Below, one piece after another: positions 1 to 11,800 of a DNA stretch of 64,000 bases. The notes below the pieces were generated by a model that did no database searches, was not told the DNA's origin, and saw only the letters and a program-made list of their open reading frames with translations. Location: positions 32,155,614 to 32,219,613 of the forward strand of contig JARZZO010000008.1 in the NCBI GenBank assembly GCA_030544215.1, in the 5' to 3' direction. How positions within the stretch are numbered: position 1 is the first letter of the stretch; each line of letters begins with the position of its first letter. The DNA comes from Zantedeschia hybrid cultivar. Its lineage: Eukaryota > Streptophyta > Magnoliopsida > Alismatales > Araceae. The translations under genes were made by a program, and so were the position numbers.

Positions 1-1019
1 TTATAACATTCCATGCTAGTTAATTTTACAGACATTAAAATTTAATTTAACAATTAAATTAACTTCCTTTAATGTCTGGTTAATCTAACAATTAGATTAA
101 AAAACTTGATTAACAACAATTGTTAATTAAAACATAATTCCAAAAATTATGGGACTTTTAACAGTGAAATAATAGACCTTAATTCATTTAAAATCCAATT
201 TTAAATTTAAATTAAAAATCTGTTATTTAAAAGGTCATTAAGTAATTTAAAACGAATTAAAATGGGTTAAAAAAAAAAAAGGAAAAAATGGGCCAGTGGA
301 CCAATGCTCCGGGCCGGACCCTGGGCTAAGCCCAGCCGGTCCCTGGCTCGGACCCAGGTCCGCCCACAAGGGCGCGGACCTGGTCCGGGCCCAGGGCCGG
401 GCTGGCTCGGACCCGGGGGCCCAGCCTGGGCCCATCGGGCCCGGCCCCCCCACCCGAGCGCAGCTAGGAAACCCTAGCTGCGCGCAGGTGAGGGGGCAGC
501 GGCTCCCTGCCACCGGCAACCTGCCCCGCAGGTGCCGGCCGGCAGGGCCCCGGCCCCAATGGAGGCCGCCGGCACCCAGGGGCTCCGGCGACGGCGACGG
601 CAACCCCCTGGTTGCCGGCAGTTTCCTTTTAAACCACCCCCCCCCCTTTTTTTTTCTTTGTTTTTCAAGTAAAATTTAAAAGTAGGAGGAGGCTCGGCCG
701 TCCTCCCCGTTGCCGGCCATGGGTCATCCTGACCACCATCAACACCGTGGAGGGAAGCCCACGCTCCAGCGAGCCATCCCCAACGTTTGGGGTGCCCATG
801 GACATGCCGTCGCGATGCGTTCTTCGTTAGACGAAGAACACAAAATAACCCAAATTAAAATCTGATTTTAATCGCAGTAATTATAGTAAATACTCTGTGA
901 TCATCCCATGATCACAACACAAGTGATTAAAATCAAAACTATGCATGGAATTGATTATAAACGCATTAATTTGGAGACCGAAACGGCGAAAACACAGTGG
1001 AACCTAGCTCTGATACCAC
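1..1019 (-). mobile_element. Leader (5' untranslated internal region) of a Copia element continuing off the left edge
   Basis: This stretch is homologous to 7130-8845, the leader of the neighbouring Copia unit. Both share the AT-rich block with TTAATGTCT and AACAATTAGATTA, then a GC-rich block (about 290-620 here) rich in GGCCGG and CCCAGCC, then a block ending in GAGACCGAAACGGCGAA next to the primer-binding site. It lies immediately 3' (minus strand) of the LTR at 1020-2571, so it is the start of another internal region whose gag-pol must lie left of the window. No coding sequence is recognisable, and the short ORFs across the GC-rich block are compositional. Confidence 0.7.
1008..1019 (-). 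other. Primer-binding site, initiator tRNA-Met type
   Basis: The minus strand reads TGGTATCAGAGC directly after the LTR end, complementary to the 3' end of plant initiator methionine tRNA. This is the usual plant Copia primer. It shows that the LTR at 1020-2571 acts as a 5' LTR for sequence to its left. Confidence 0.85.
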
Positions 1020-2571
1020 TGTTAGGATCGCTGTGTCGGGATCCGATCCTAAAAACGCAGCGGAATAATAAGTTCGGGATCGGATCCATCCCGTTTCGAT
1101 CGTTAAAATAAATCCGGGAAAATCGAGTTCACCTTGCGCGGATTCGAATCCGCGTTCGTTTTCCGGTTCCGTCGGAGCGATGCCGCCAGTCGCGCAGATG
1201 CCCGACCTCTAGCGGTATCCACGCGGTTCTCCTCGCGATGGATCGTCCTCGCTTCCTCGCTCGATGCGGCATTCGAAGATCCCGTCTGACTGCGCGTAAT
1301 CCGCCGCGACATGCGGATTCGGAATCCCCGTCGAACAGAAGGTGGAGCAATTGGGAACCGAACGCCCAGAAGAGAGAGAAAGTGGGAAGAACGAATGACG
1401 GCTAGGTCAGGGTTACTGGCCCCGGACGTAGAATCCGTTCTTTTATAAGAGGTCAGTTTGCGGTTTTTCATAAAAACCCAGACTTATCCGAAATCCTGTT
1501 GAATTATCCATCGACTTGAAAACCATTTGCGTGTGACCCTCTAGGCCCAAATACCAGTCCAGTTAATAGCCCATTAAGTCCAGTAATCCTTTACTGACCC
1601 ACTGAATTAATTAATATCCTTATATTCAATTAATCAGCCGAATTTAATGTCCCACAATAAATTTGGACGGACTGCCGATCACGTTGGATGCCAAGCAACA
1701 TCGCGTAATCCTGGATGGCACTGGGGTTATCGCAACCCTCTATTGGAACCTTTCTGTCACTGGTTAGCGCGCGGATATAATCCTTCATCCGTGCAATGTT
1801 CCCGAATCAACCTAGGGCATGGTTTACTGTTAAACCCTATTTGGTCGATTCACTTGAATCAGATGCCGCTAATCTGAATCCGATAAGTCCTTATTAATTA
1901 CAGAGTCCACCCTGGCCAGGGACTTCAAGCGCATCATTCCTGGAACATTCTCTCTCAAACTACCGAGAGTGGATGATCCCATATTGAACACACAATTACC
2001 TTCGAGGGCATTTCCCTGAACCCGATCGCTTGACTTATTGATAACCCATGGTTAGGGATTCGTTCGTCAAGGTCAAAGCTCAGAAACCTACCAACAAGAT
2101 ATCTTTGGAGTCTCAGGTCCAAGGATCATCCACGCAACCGTGACAATTGAATCGAGCTGGTTAACAGTGAAGTGATTACCATCCAACGATTCATAGTCGG
2201 ATCAGTTCAGTGAACTCATTCACCAATGAGCACCTATAGGTTCAGCATAGTGTCTCCACACAAGTGACTTATGGGATCAGTCACCCTCATCATATGAGCT
2301 GAAGTAACCTATACTAGTCTATCCGGATGTTTGATGTCCTATTTCAAACATCCTATAACTAGGAACAATTAAGAACATGTGTTTATAAGTCTTCGGTCCC
2401 GTAATTATGATCTCATCATAATCCGAAGACTGTTGCACATGTTCATGGACTTCATCGTGATACGATAAACACAGATCGAATTAATTACACACAATGAATT
2501 ATTGGCATTTATTAATAATCTGAATAAGTACACAGTATCGGATTGGTTTTGAGACCATCTAATACTAACAT
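1020..2571 (-). mobile_element. Copia LTR (1552 bp), shared between two head-to-tail Copia units
   Basis: On the minus strand it begins TGTTAGTATTAG at 2571 and ends CCTAACA at 1020, with TGTTAG/CTAACA terminal inverted repeats. It is homologous over its length to the LTRs at 8846-12603, 12899-14448, 35364-36549, 37020-38582 and 43001-44555. A TATA-like TATAAAAG lies on the minus strand at 1440-1447. The decayed pol of 2572-5843 runs directly into its start, while a primer-binding site and leader follow its end, so it serves as 3' LTR of one unit and 5' LTR of the next. Confidence 0.9.
1440..1447 (-). promoter_or_regulatory. TATA-like box of the Copia LTR
   Basis: TATAAAAG on the minus strand inside the LTR. 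The same motif occurs in the sister LTRs near 9295 (minus) and at 36246-36253 (plus), which supports it as the conserved LTR core promoter. Confidence 0.55.
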
Positions 2572-5500
2572 ATGCAACATCAGGTCTAGTACATAGCATG
2601 GCATATATGATGGAACCTATGGCTGAAGCATAGGGAATCTTATCCATCATTGCCCTCTCCTCAGAAGTCTTGGGAGACTGACCTTTGAAGAGATAAATTC
2701 CATGCCTCATTGGTATGAGACCTCTCTTAGAATTTTCCATGCCAAACCTTTTGACAATGGTTTCTATGTACATAGATTAGGTTGAGGCAAGATCTTATTT
2801 GATCTATCTCTATAGATCCGTATTCCCAATACATAAGATGCTTCTCCCAAATTCTTTATAGAGAAGTTCTTGGATAGCCAGATCTTTACTGATGATATCA
2901 TTCCTACATCATTCCCAATGAGTAGGATATCATCAACGTAAAGAACCAGGAATGTGATTGCGCTCCCACTGTTTTTCTTGTATACGCAAGGCTCATCTTC
3001 ATTCTTAATGAAGCCATAAGATTTGATTGCCTCATCAAACCTTATGTTCCAGCTTCATGAAGCTTACTTCAGTTCATAAATGGACCTTTGCAACTTACAT
3101 ACTATATCTGGAGATTCCTTTGTTGTGAAGCCCTCAGGTTGCATCATATACATCTCTTCCTCAAGATTTCCATTGAGGAAGGCTGTCTTCACATCAATTT
3201 GCCAGATCTCGTAATCATGGTATACATCAATAGCGAGAAGAATTCTGATAGACTTAATCATGGCAACGAGTGAGAAGGTCTCGTCATAGTCAATTCCTTA
3301 TCTTTGACGATACCCTTTCGCCACTAGCCTTGCCTTATAAGTCTCTATTCGTCCTTCTGCACCGATCTTTCTTGTAAAGATCCACTTGCAGTCGATAGGT
3401 ACTATACCTTCGGGCAAGTCAACCAAGTTCCAAACTTGGTTGATGTGCATGGACTGAATCTCAGAATTTATGGCTTCTCGCCATTTCACTGTCTCTGGGC
3501 TTTCAATGACCTCCTTGTAAGTCTTAGGATCATCATCCTCATTATAGAGTATCTTAAAACCATCCAAATTAATATGTCCCACATATTTTTCTGGTGGTTT
3601 AGGTACTCTTTCTGACCTACAAGTTTTTTGTATATTTATTTGAACAGGTTCATAAACTAATAGTTCATCAGATGAATAGTTACCAATTTGTGGGTTTGGA
3701 ATTTCTTCTAAGGTTATTCTACTCCTACTGTCCTTCTACAGAATATAATCTTCTTCCAAAAAGACAATTCTCCTGGATACAAATACCTTTTGTTCGCCAG
3801 GATGATAAAAGTAATATCCATAAGTTTCCTTTGGATATCCCACAAATCTGCATTTTTCAGTTCTAGATTACAGCTTATCTGCGTCATGTCTTTTAACATG
3901 AGCAGGACATCCCCATACTTTAACATGTTTAAGGTCTGGTTTCTTTCCATTCCATATCTCATATGGAGTGGTTTCAACAGATTTGTTGGGTACCTTGTTC
4001 AGGATATACATAGTCAAGCTAAGTGCATATCCCCATAGGGACATTGGTGATTTGGACATGCTCATCATAGATCACACCATTTCCATTAATGTGAGATTTC
4101 TCTTTTCTGATACACCATTCATCTGAGGTATATAAGGAGGTGTAAGCTGAGAAAGGATACACCACCTCGATCAGTTTGGATGGCTTTTATACTTTTTTCA
4201 GTTTGTTTCTCTGGTTCATTACTAAATTCTCTGAATTTCTCAAAGGCTTCAGATTTATACTTCAATAAGTATATGAATCCAAACCTTGAGTAATCATCAG
4301 TGAATGTAATGAAGTATGAGAAACTACCAATGGCTTGGGTAGACATAGGATCACATACATCTGAATGTATAAGTTTCAATACGCCTTTGGCTCATTCTCC
4401 AGTTCCATAAAATGGAAATTTAGCTATTTTACCCATCAAACATGACTCGCAAGTCGCATATGATTCATAATCAAATGGATCTAAGTATCCATCTTTATAC
4501 AATCTTTGGAGTTTGTTTTCTCTAATGTAACCAAGCCTACAATGCCATAAGTAGGCTTTGATCATTTCATACCTTTTCCTTTTAGTTATGGAACTGATGT
4601 TTAAATTTTCATGAGACACATTTAATGAATATAATCCATTGGATAATATAGCAGAAGCTATTAATTTATTTCTAAAATAAATTGAACAACAATTGTTCCC
4701 AACAGATAAAGTGTACCCTATTCTATCTAAACATGAAATAGAAATAATATTCCTTATTATACTAGGTACATAATAACATTCATCTAATGAAAAAATGTCT
4801 CTAGATGGAAGCTTGAGCTCCACTGTCCCTACAGCGATCGCCGTAACTCTTGCGTCGTTACCTAGCCTCAACTCCACCTCACCAGTCCTCAGCTTACGCC
4901 TTCTTGTCAGTGCCTGCACAAAATTACAGATATGAGAAACACATCCAGTATCTAATACCCATGATGTATAATCTCTAATTGACAAGTTTACATCTATCAT
5001 ATAGATACCTGAAGCGTCCTGCTACTTCATAGTTCCTTGAGTCTTGTCCTTGAGGTATTCTTTACAATTTCTCTTCTAGTGCCCCTTCTGATGACAGTAG
5101 AAGCATTCACCCTTCTTAGCACTCTTGCCTTTATCCTTTCTAACAACTTTCGGCTTCTTCTGATTCTTGGCTTTACCTTTCCTAAAGGCTTGGACTGCTA
5201 GTCTCTTCCGACCAGTCTTGTCAACCATAAGGACTTGGGGTTTCTCCTTTACAAGGTTCCCTTCTGCAGTCTTCAGCATATTCAGTAGTTCAGCCAAAGT
5301 GGTCTAGATCTTGTTCATATTGAAATTCACAATGAACTGAGCATATGATTGTGGAAGTGAGGACAACACAAGGTTGGTATGCATCTCCTTGGGAAGTGGG
5401 ACCCCAAGAGCATCCAACCTTTCCACCCATTCAATCATCTTTAGCACATGAGTCTGTACTGAACATCCCTCTGCCATCTGAGTCTTGAACAGATTCTTGG

Positions 5501-5843
5501 ATATCTCATATCTCTCGATCCTGCTCTGCTCACCGAATAGCTCCTTCAGATGAAGTATGATGGATCTAGCATCCATTTCTTCATGTTGCCTCTACAACTC
5601 ATTGCTCATAGAGGCTAACATGTAGCATTGGGCCATGGTGGAATCCTCTTTCCATTTCTCATATGTCAGCATGTCCTCCTCTGGTGCATCTAATGCTGGT
5701 TCAGTAGGAGGTTCATCATTCAAGATATAAGCAATTTGCTTAGGCCTGAGGACAATCTTCAGGTTTCTGAGCCAGTCTGAGTAATTTGGGCCTGTCAAAC
5801 GATTGGCATCAAGTATGCCACATAACGGGTTGTGGTGCGACAT
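2572..5843 (-). pseudogene. Decayed Ty1/Copia gag-pol polyprotein, 3' end deleted
   Basis: Copia-order polyprotein on the minus strand. Gag starts MSHHNPLCGILDANRL at 5843, followed by a CX2CX4HX4C zinc knuckle (CFYCHQKGH, next codon a stop, then KRNC) near 5050-5110. The aspartic protease motif DTGC lies near 4940, then GAG-pre-integrase, then integrase with HSDVC, FTDDYSR and SEKRN (4380-4090). Reverse transcriptase follows with WKWREAI-type and VKTAFLNG motifs (3582-3064). Several in-frame stops (for example near 5590, 5300, 5070) and at least two frame changes (between 4379 and 4068, and before 2773) disable it. It stops at RPDVAYV and fuses directly to the LTR, so the RNase H end and polypurine tract are missing. 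Known family role: structural proteins and enzymes for retrotransposition. It cannot be autonomous. Confidence 0.9.
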
Positions 5844-5948
5844 TTTAGCCTACAGTAGATAATCAAATTAAAATTAGCAGACTATTAGTTTATTAATTTA
5901 AAATAAGATATGGACTTTGTTTATCTAGTTTTACTCCCACTAATTTTC

Positions 5949-6333
5949 GTCGGACTGTATAACCTTCAGATATACAGAACGGGAGACGCCGACAGTGTCC
6001 TAGCGGGGATCAGAATCTCCAAGCATCATAGTATGACCTGGGTAAACACGCAGTATCATACCACTATCTTATGATAATTACAACTCTTTGTAATATCCGA
6101 TCATATTTTGGCTCCCAGGTTATTAATGGTCTCGAGTAAACACAGTAGACCATTATCCCCGGTCTAAGCATTACTATCAGTACGTGATAGAGTAGAGTAG
6201 AAATATAGTTCCCGGGTAAACACGTGGATAACTATATCGTTCCTCTATTCTTATCCAAAGACATCTAATGCCATGATTAATAGTCTTCTCAACATACAAT
6301 GGCAAATCTTGGGTAAATACATAGTATCTGCCA
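5949..6333 (-). ncRNA. Hairpin cluster in the Copia leader (putative structured RNA element)
   Basis: Plus-strand coordinates of perfect or near-perfect inverted repeats: 5955-5961/5971-5977, 6031-6036/6056-6061, 6077-6083/6088-6094, 6124-6132/6147-6155, 6174-6179/6185-6190, 6203-6210/6230-6237 and 6300-6307/6326-6333 (one mismatch). Four of them (6031, 6124, 6203, 6300) share a loop centred on GGGTAAACAC (GTGTTTACCC in the element sense), while their stems are unrelated in sequence. Conserved loops on changing but complementary stems are what a selected RNA structure would show. By analogy with retroviral leaders a packaging or dimerisation role is possible. That is inference. Confidence 0.55.
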
Positions 6334-6832
6334 CTACTTAATTAAGTTCTATTAATCATATTGATGGAGAGCCACGCGGTGCATTCTCAATGACTCGCGC
6401 TACGGCTTAGATTTTTGTAACGAAGATTTTATTTATTTACTTTGGTCTCATCCTAGGTGATAGTATTAAATATATCGTATATATTACATATACTAATAAC
6501 CTAGCAATTTTGATTCATAATCAAAATAAAACACACGCATCACATACAAGTCATTAGTGTGGTCATAGACGGCACTGCGGTTTGACTTGAGCCAGACAGT
6601 CAAACACACACACGCACATAATATAACAGTTTATATCATGAGTCTGCAAACTCATAGATTCAATGAACTCCTTCATATTCATCTAGTTGCAGTTGTGGAT
6701 CATCCTCGCTCCATGCTCAGCCACCTTGATCAAATTACATCATAAAATTCTCCATTACATGATAATTTAAAAGAGGAATTCTTATGGCGAATACATCAAG
6801 GAGGGAGGTAGAAACACAATAGAATATGAGAG

Positions 6833-7640
6833 GGAGAGGTTCGCAGACCTCTATTTATTAACAAATAATAAACCACACAATAACATTCCACATCCACAAA
6901 AATAATGCACATCCATGACCACCAGATGTTTTAATTAAACAACCCACACATGTAGTGCACATCTTATGGCTAAATATAGTTTTTCGAAAATACTTAATTT
7001 TGGTTTCATAAACTAGGGACCAAACAAAATTGGATATTGAATTTTTAAAAACTTTTATTTTGTTAAAGCATGCTAATTTAAATCACATTTAAATAAGTAA
7101 TCAATGCTCAACAACTCTAAATTGACAAATTTATATAATATTCCATGCCAATGAAATTACAGACATTAATTTAGCAATTAAATTAACTTATTAATGTCTT
7201 ATAATCTAACAATTAGATTAATAAGTAATTAACAACATTTGTTAAAAAATTAATTCCCTAAAACAATTTATCCATTTATCGGCCCCCCTTAACAGTGAAC
7301 AGACATATTTTAATTTAATTAAAATCTAATTTTAAATTTAAATCTAAAATTTGTAATTTAAAGGGCCATTAAACAATTAAAAAAAAGAGAATTAATGGGG
7401 AAAGGGGGGGGGGGGGGGGGGGGGGAGGGCTGGTCAAAAAGGGGGTGTCAAAGGGCCTGGATGGGTTGGGTCTGACCGGCCCTTTGGGCCGAGCCCAGCC
7501 GGCGCCTAGCTTGGGCCCCAGGGCCGCGGCGCAGCCCCAGTCGGGCTCGTCCCCCCCGCCCGACTCAGCTAGGGAAAACCCTAGCAGCGTCGCCAGTCAC
7601 CGGCGGGCAGCCCTTGACCCCCCCCCCCCCCCCCCCCCCC
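6833..7640. repeat. Direct duplication in Copia leader, copy A
   Basis: Starts GGAGAGGTTCGCAGACC and ends in a poly-C run. It is nearly identical to 7641-8443, including the AT-rich half and the GC-rich half with GGGCTGGTCAAAAAGGGG. The left Copia unit (1-1019) has only one copy of this block. Confidence 0.85.
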
Positions 7641-8443
7641 GGAGAGGTTCACAGACCTCTATTTATTAACAAATAATAAACCACACAATAACATTCCACA
7701 TCTAAAAAAATAATGCACATCCATGACCATCAGGTGTTTTAATTAAACAACCCACACATGTAGTGCACATCTTATGGCTAAATAAAGTTTTTCGAAAATA
7801 CTTAATTTTGGTTTCATAAACTAGGGGCTAAACAAAATTGGATATTGAATTTTCAAAAACTTTTATTTTATTAAAGCATGCTAATTTAAATCACATTTAA
7901 ATAAGTAATCAATGCTCAACAACTCCAAATTGACAAATTTATATAATATTCCATGCCAATGAAATTACAGACATTAATTTAGCAACTAAATTAACTTATT
8001 AATGTCTTATAATCTAACAATTAGATTAATAAGTAATTAACAACATTTGTTAAAAAATTAATTCCCTAAAACAATTTATCCATTTATCGGCCCCCCTTAA
8101 CAGTGAACAGACACATTTTAATTTAATTAAAATCTAATTTTAAATTTAAATCTAAAATTTGTAATTTAACGGGCCATTAAACAATTAAAAAAAGAGAATT
8201 AATGGGGAAAGAGGGGGGGGGGGGAGGGCTGGTCAAAAAGGGGGTGTCAAAGGGCCTGGATGCGTTGGGTCTGACCGGCCCTTTGGGCCGAGCCCAGCCG
8301 GCGCCTAGCTCGGGCCCCAGGGCCGCGGCCCAGCCCCAGTCGGGCTCGTCCCCCCCCCCCCCCCCGACGCAGCTAGGGAAAACCCTAGCAGCGTTGCCAG
8401 TCACCGGCGGGCAGCCCTTGAACCCACCCCCCCCCCCCCCCCC
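7641..8443. repeat. Direct duplication in Copia leader, copy B
   Basis: Starts GGAGAGGTTCACAGACC immediately after the poly-C tract of copy A and again ends in poly-C. Sequence drift from copy A is small by eye. The junction lies exactly in the C homopolymer, which points to slippage or recombination between C-rich runs. Confidence 0.85.
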
Positions 8444-8832
8444 CAATGCACGGTTTTGGCCAAAACCGAACCCTCCTTCCCTTAAACTGCAGGGAAGAAG
8501 AAGATGAGGGGTTGACCGGCCGTCTCTTCTGTCGACGGCCATGAGGTCCTTGGCGACCGATGACCCCATGGGAGGGGTTCCCATGCTCCAGCGAGTTCTC
8601 CCCAACACTTGGGGTATCCGTGAAGACGTCGAACCTTGGCCGTTCCTCGTCGAACGAAGAACACGAAACGTGCACATGGAAAAACCTGATTTTAATGCAT
8701 AGAAGTACAAATAATTCACCGCACTCCTCTTATGAATACAGTTCATGCAATTAAAATCAAAACTTGGCATGGAATCAATTATAAAATTTATAATTCAGAG
8801 ATTGAAACGGCGAAGAACACAGTGATAACCTG

Positions 8833-8844
8833 GCTCTGATACAA
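8833..8844 (-). other. Primer-binding site (one base changed), initiator tRNA-Met type
   Basis: The minus strand reads TTGTATCAGAGC next to the LTR end, one base from TGGTATCAGAGC. It marks 8846-12603 as the 5' LTR of the minus-strand Copia unit. Confidence 0.75.
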
Positions 8845-8845
8845 C

Positions 8846-11800
8846 TGTAGGGCTCGCTGTGTCCAGATCCAACTGAAAAACGCAGTGGAAATAAATTATT
8901 CGGGATCGGATCCGTCCCATTTTGATCACAGATAATAAACCGGTAAATCTTATTTACCTTGCGCGGATTCGAATCCGCGTTCGTTCTCTGGTTCCGTCAG
9001 AGCGATGTCCCAAGCCGCGCAAGTGCCCGGCCTTTAGCGGTATCCACGCGGTTCTCCTCACGATGAATCGTCGTCGCCTCCTCGCTCGATGCGGTGTTCA
9101 TGGATCCCGTCTGGCTACGCGTAATCCGCCGCGACATGCGGATTTAGACACTCCCGTCGGACGGAAGGTGGAGCTGTCGGGAGCCAAAGCGGAGCCTCCA
9201 AATGGCCGCCTCGTGTGGTGCACCTAGGAGAGAGTAGAGAGAAAGAAGGCGGCTGCTAGGTTAGGGTTGCAGGCCCCCGACCTAGTGTCTATTCTTTTAT
9301 AATAAGCATATTTGCAGTTTTTCACAAAAACCCATACTTATCCGAAATCCTGTCGGATTATCTATCGACTTGAAAACCTTTTGCGTGTGACCTTCTAGGC
9401 CCAAATACCAGTCCAGTTAATGGCCTGTTAAGCCCAATAACTCTTTACGGACCCACTTAATTAATTAATATCCTTATATTAATTAATCAGCCAAATTTAA
9501 TGTCTCATAGTAAATTCGGACGGGCTTCCGATCACGTTAGATGTCAAGCAACATCGCATTATCCTGGATGCCAAGCAACATTTCCGTCATCGGTTAGCGC
9601 GCGAATATAATCCTTCATCCGTGCAATGTTCCCAAATCGACCTAGGGTATGGTTTACTGTTAAACTCTAGTCGGTCAATTCACTTGAATCAAATGCTGCT
9701 AATCTATATCGGATAACTCTTTATCTAATACAATGTCCGCCCTGGCCAGGAACTTAAGCACATCATTTCCGGAACATTCTCTCTTATAATACCGAGAGCG
9801 GATGATCCCATATTGAAGACACAATTACCTTCGAGGGCATTTCTCTGAACCCGATCATTTGACTTATTAATAACCCATGGTTAGGAATTCGGTAGTCAAA
9901 GTCAAAACTCAGAGACATACCATTAAGGTATCTTTGGTGTCTCAGGTCCAAGGATCATCTACGCAACTGAAACAAAACAATCGAGCTAGTTAACAGTGAG
10001 GTATTGTGAGAATTGTGCTTTCAGATCCGGTTATCGGGTCAGTTTCCGGTTCGAATCCCTTGGTTTGGGCCTTTGTGGGGCTGGGGCTTATGTTATTTTT
10101 TCGCTCGACGCGGTTCAAACGGCGTCCAATTAGGTGGACGCGTAGGTTATGCCATGTGGGCGCCACGTGGGCTGGTTTTGGGCCACGGGAGTACGGCCCC
10201 GGTCTTATCATCTGAACGGCGTCTTGATTGGACGATGCCATGTAGTGTACGGCCCTGGTTTGTCAGCATACAACCCGTCTTGTCGTATGATTGGCGTCGA
10301 CCTTGGACGACGCGTTTTAGTTAGTTTCGGTTTGACCCCGCGAAACCTCCCTCATTTCCCTCATTCTCTCCATTTCTCTCTCTCTCCTCCCTCTCCCCTC
10401 CGATCTGTCTGGTGCCCCCTCCCCTTCTCCTTCCTTTCCTCTCCCCATTCCCCCTCTCCCTCCACTCCATCAACCCTCCTAACTTCCACCACTACCACCA
10501 CCATTTCCTCCGCGGCGCATTTCTCTCCGGACGGCGGCCGACGTCCCGGTGGAGTGATGGCGTCCACGGCAGTACCAGCGGCGGCTTGTGGCGTGGTGGT
10601 TCGGCGGCTTGGAGCTCGGAGGAGTTCAAGTGACCGGTAGGGTGACGATCCTCGCAATGTTTTGATTAAAATCAAGTTTTCCTGCTTTCAAGCATGTTTA
10701 GGAGAATCTCGGGGTAAAAATGCTAATATCATAAAAATTAGGTTTGGTTGGTTTTTATTGGGTATTTGGGTGCTTCTCCTACTCCCCTATTTTATGGCTT
10801 TTTTGTGCCATTTTTAGGGAGAAAATCCCACTTTATGAATTGGGGGGGAGGCACAGGGAGAACTTGTCTGTGAGGGTTAAATGACGTCTGGGGACAGTGA
10901 CGCTATTTAAAAGGCTGCTTCCACCCACAACGCGATTTATCCCAGATAACAAACTCTATCTTTGGATTGAATAGCGTCCAGAGACAGCGACGCCATTCAA
11001 ACGGCGATCTTCGTGCATGATGCGTTTTACTCCGGATCACCCCGAGGCCTATTTCTGTTTCTGTCGTGATTAGGCGACTAGGGACGGTGACGCCTTTTAA
11101 AAGATGACTATCATGTACGACGCGTTTTAGGCCAACTTCCAAGGCCAGTTTTCACATGAACCTGTTTAGGTGTCTTGAATGATGTCGGCCTTAGGCGATG
11201 CGATTCAAGACAGAATCTCATTAAAGCGTGCATTAACATGTGTTTACATTATTAGATAGTTTGGATAAATGTATGTTCGAAAATATACTCGAGGACGATG
11301 ATTTCTACATGATCGGATCGCACCGTGTTGCGTTTTGTGCGATCGTGGGCCTATAGTGACAGTTGTTAGCGCTTAGGCACCCTGTGTTGGTGTGGGAGTG
11401 ACACGGCGCCGGTGTGGGTGGTGGGGTAACGCCTAGAGAGAGGGTCACCTGGTGTACCCCGGGGTATAGCTAGTACCGGTGTGGGAGTGGTACATTCGGA
11501 GTGTCACTCGTGTTGGGGGAAGCAGAACCACCTTGAGCCAGGTCAGGCCGGAGTAGCCTGTGCGCTATCCGAGGGGTTGCTGTTTGGTTTCAGTGGGTCG
11601 GTGTTTTCCGCGTTCGACCATGTGACTTGTGTGTTTAGCCTAGACGCTAGTTGTGGACTCCGTGGTAGGATGGTTTCAGAATTGTGCATGCTACTATTAT
11701 AATGTGTGTGTTTTACATCGAAATCTAGGAATTGTGCTACTGCTTTATTTAGTTAAATTGCCTATATTTGTGTATTGCACTTGTGGGTGTACAAGTGGGT

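Larger units (their letters stand above)
5844..8845 (-). mobile_element. Copia leader region between primer-binding site and gag
   Basis: About 3 kb of non-coding sequence between the 5' LTR and the gag start. The gag-proximal part (5940-6340) holds a cluster of hairpins. The middle (6833-8443) is an ~805-bp direct duplication. The LTR-proximal part (8450-8845) matches 690-1019 of the left unit. Homopolymer G and C runs sit at about 7398-7424, 7618-7640, 8350 and 8426-8443. No coding sequence is credible; the minus-strand ORF over 8177-8770 is low-complexity. Confidence 0.75.

Noticed and set aside
247..679. Overlapping ORFs on both strands in the GC-rich leader block
   Set aside because: Open by base composition only; homologous to leader sequence of the other Copia unit.
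8177..8770. 197-aa minus-strand ORF in the Copia leader
   Set aside because: Gly/Pro runs come from G and C homopolymers in a duplicated non-coding region, with no family resemblance.
10149..10675. ORFs in the pyrimidine-rich part of the solo Gypsy LTR
   Set aside because: Low-complexity Ser/Pro/Leu or Glu/Arg translations inside an LTR.
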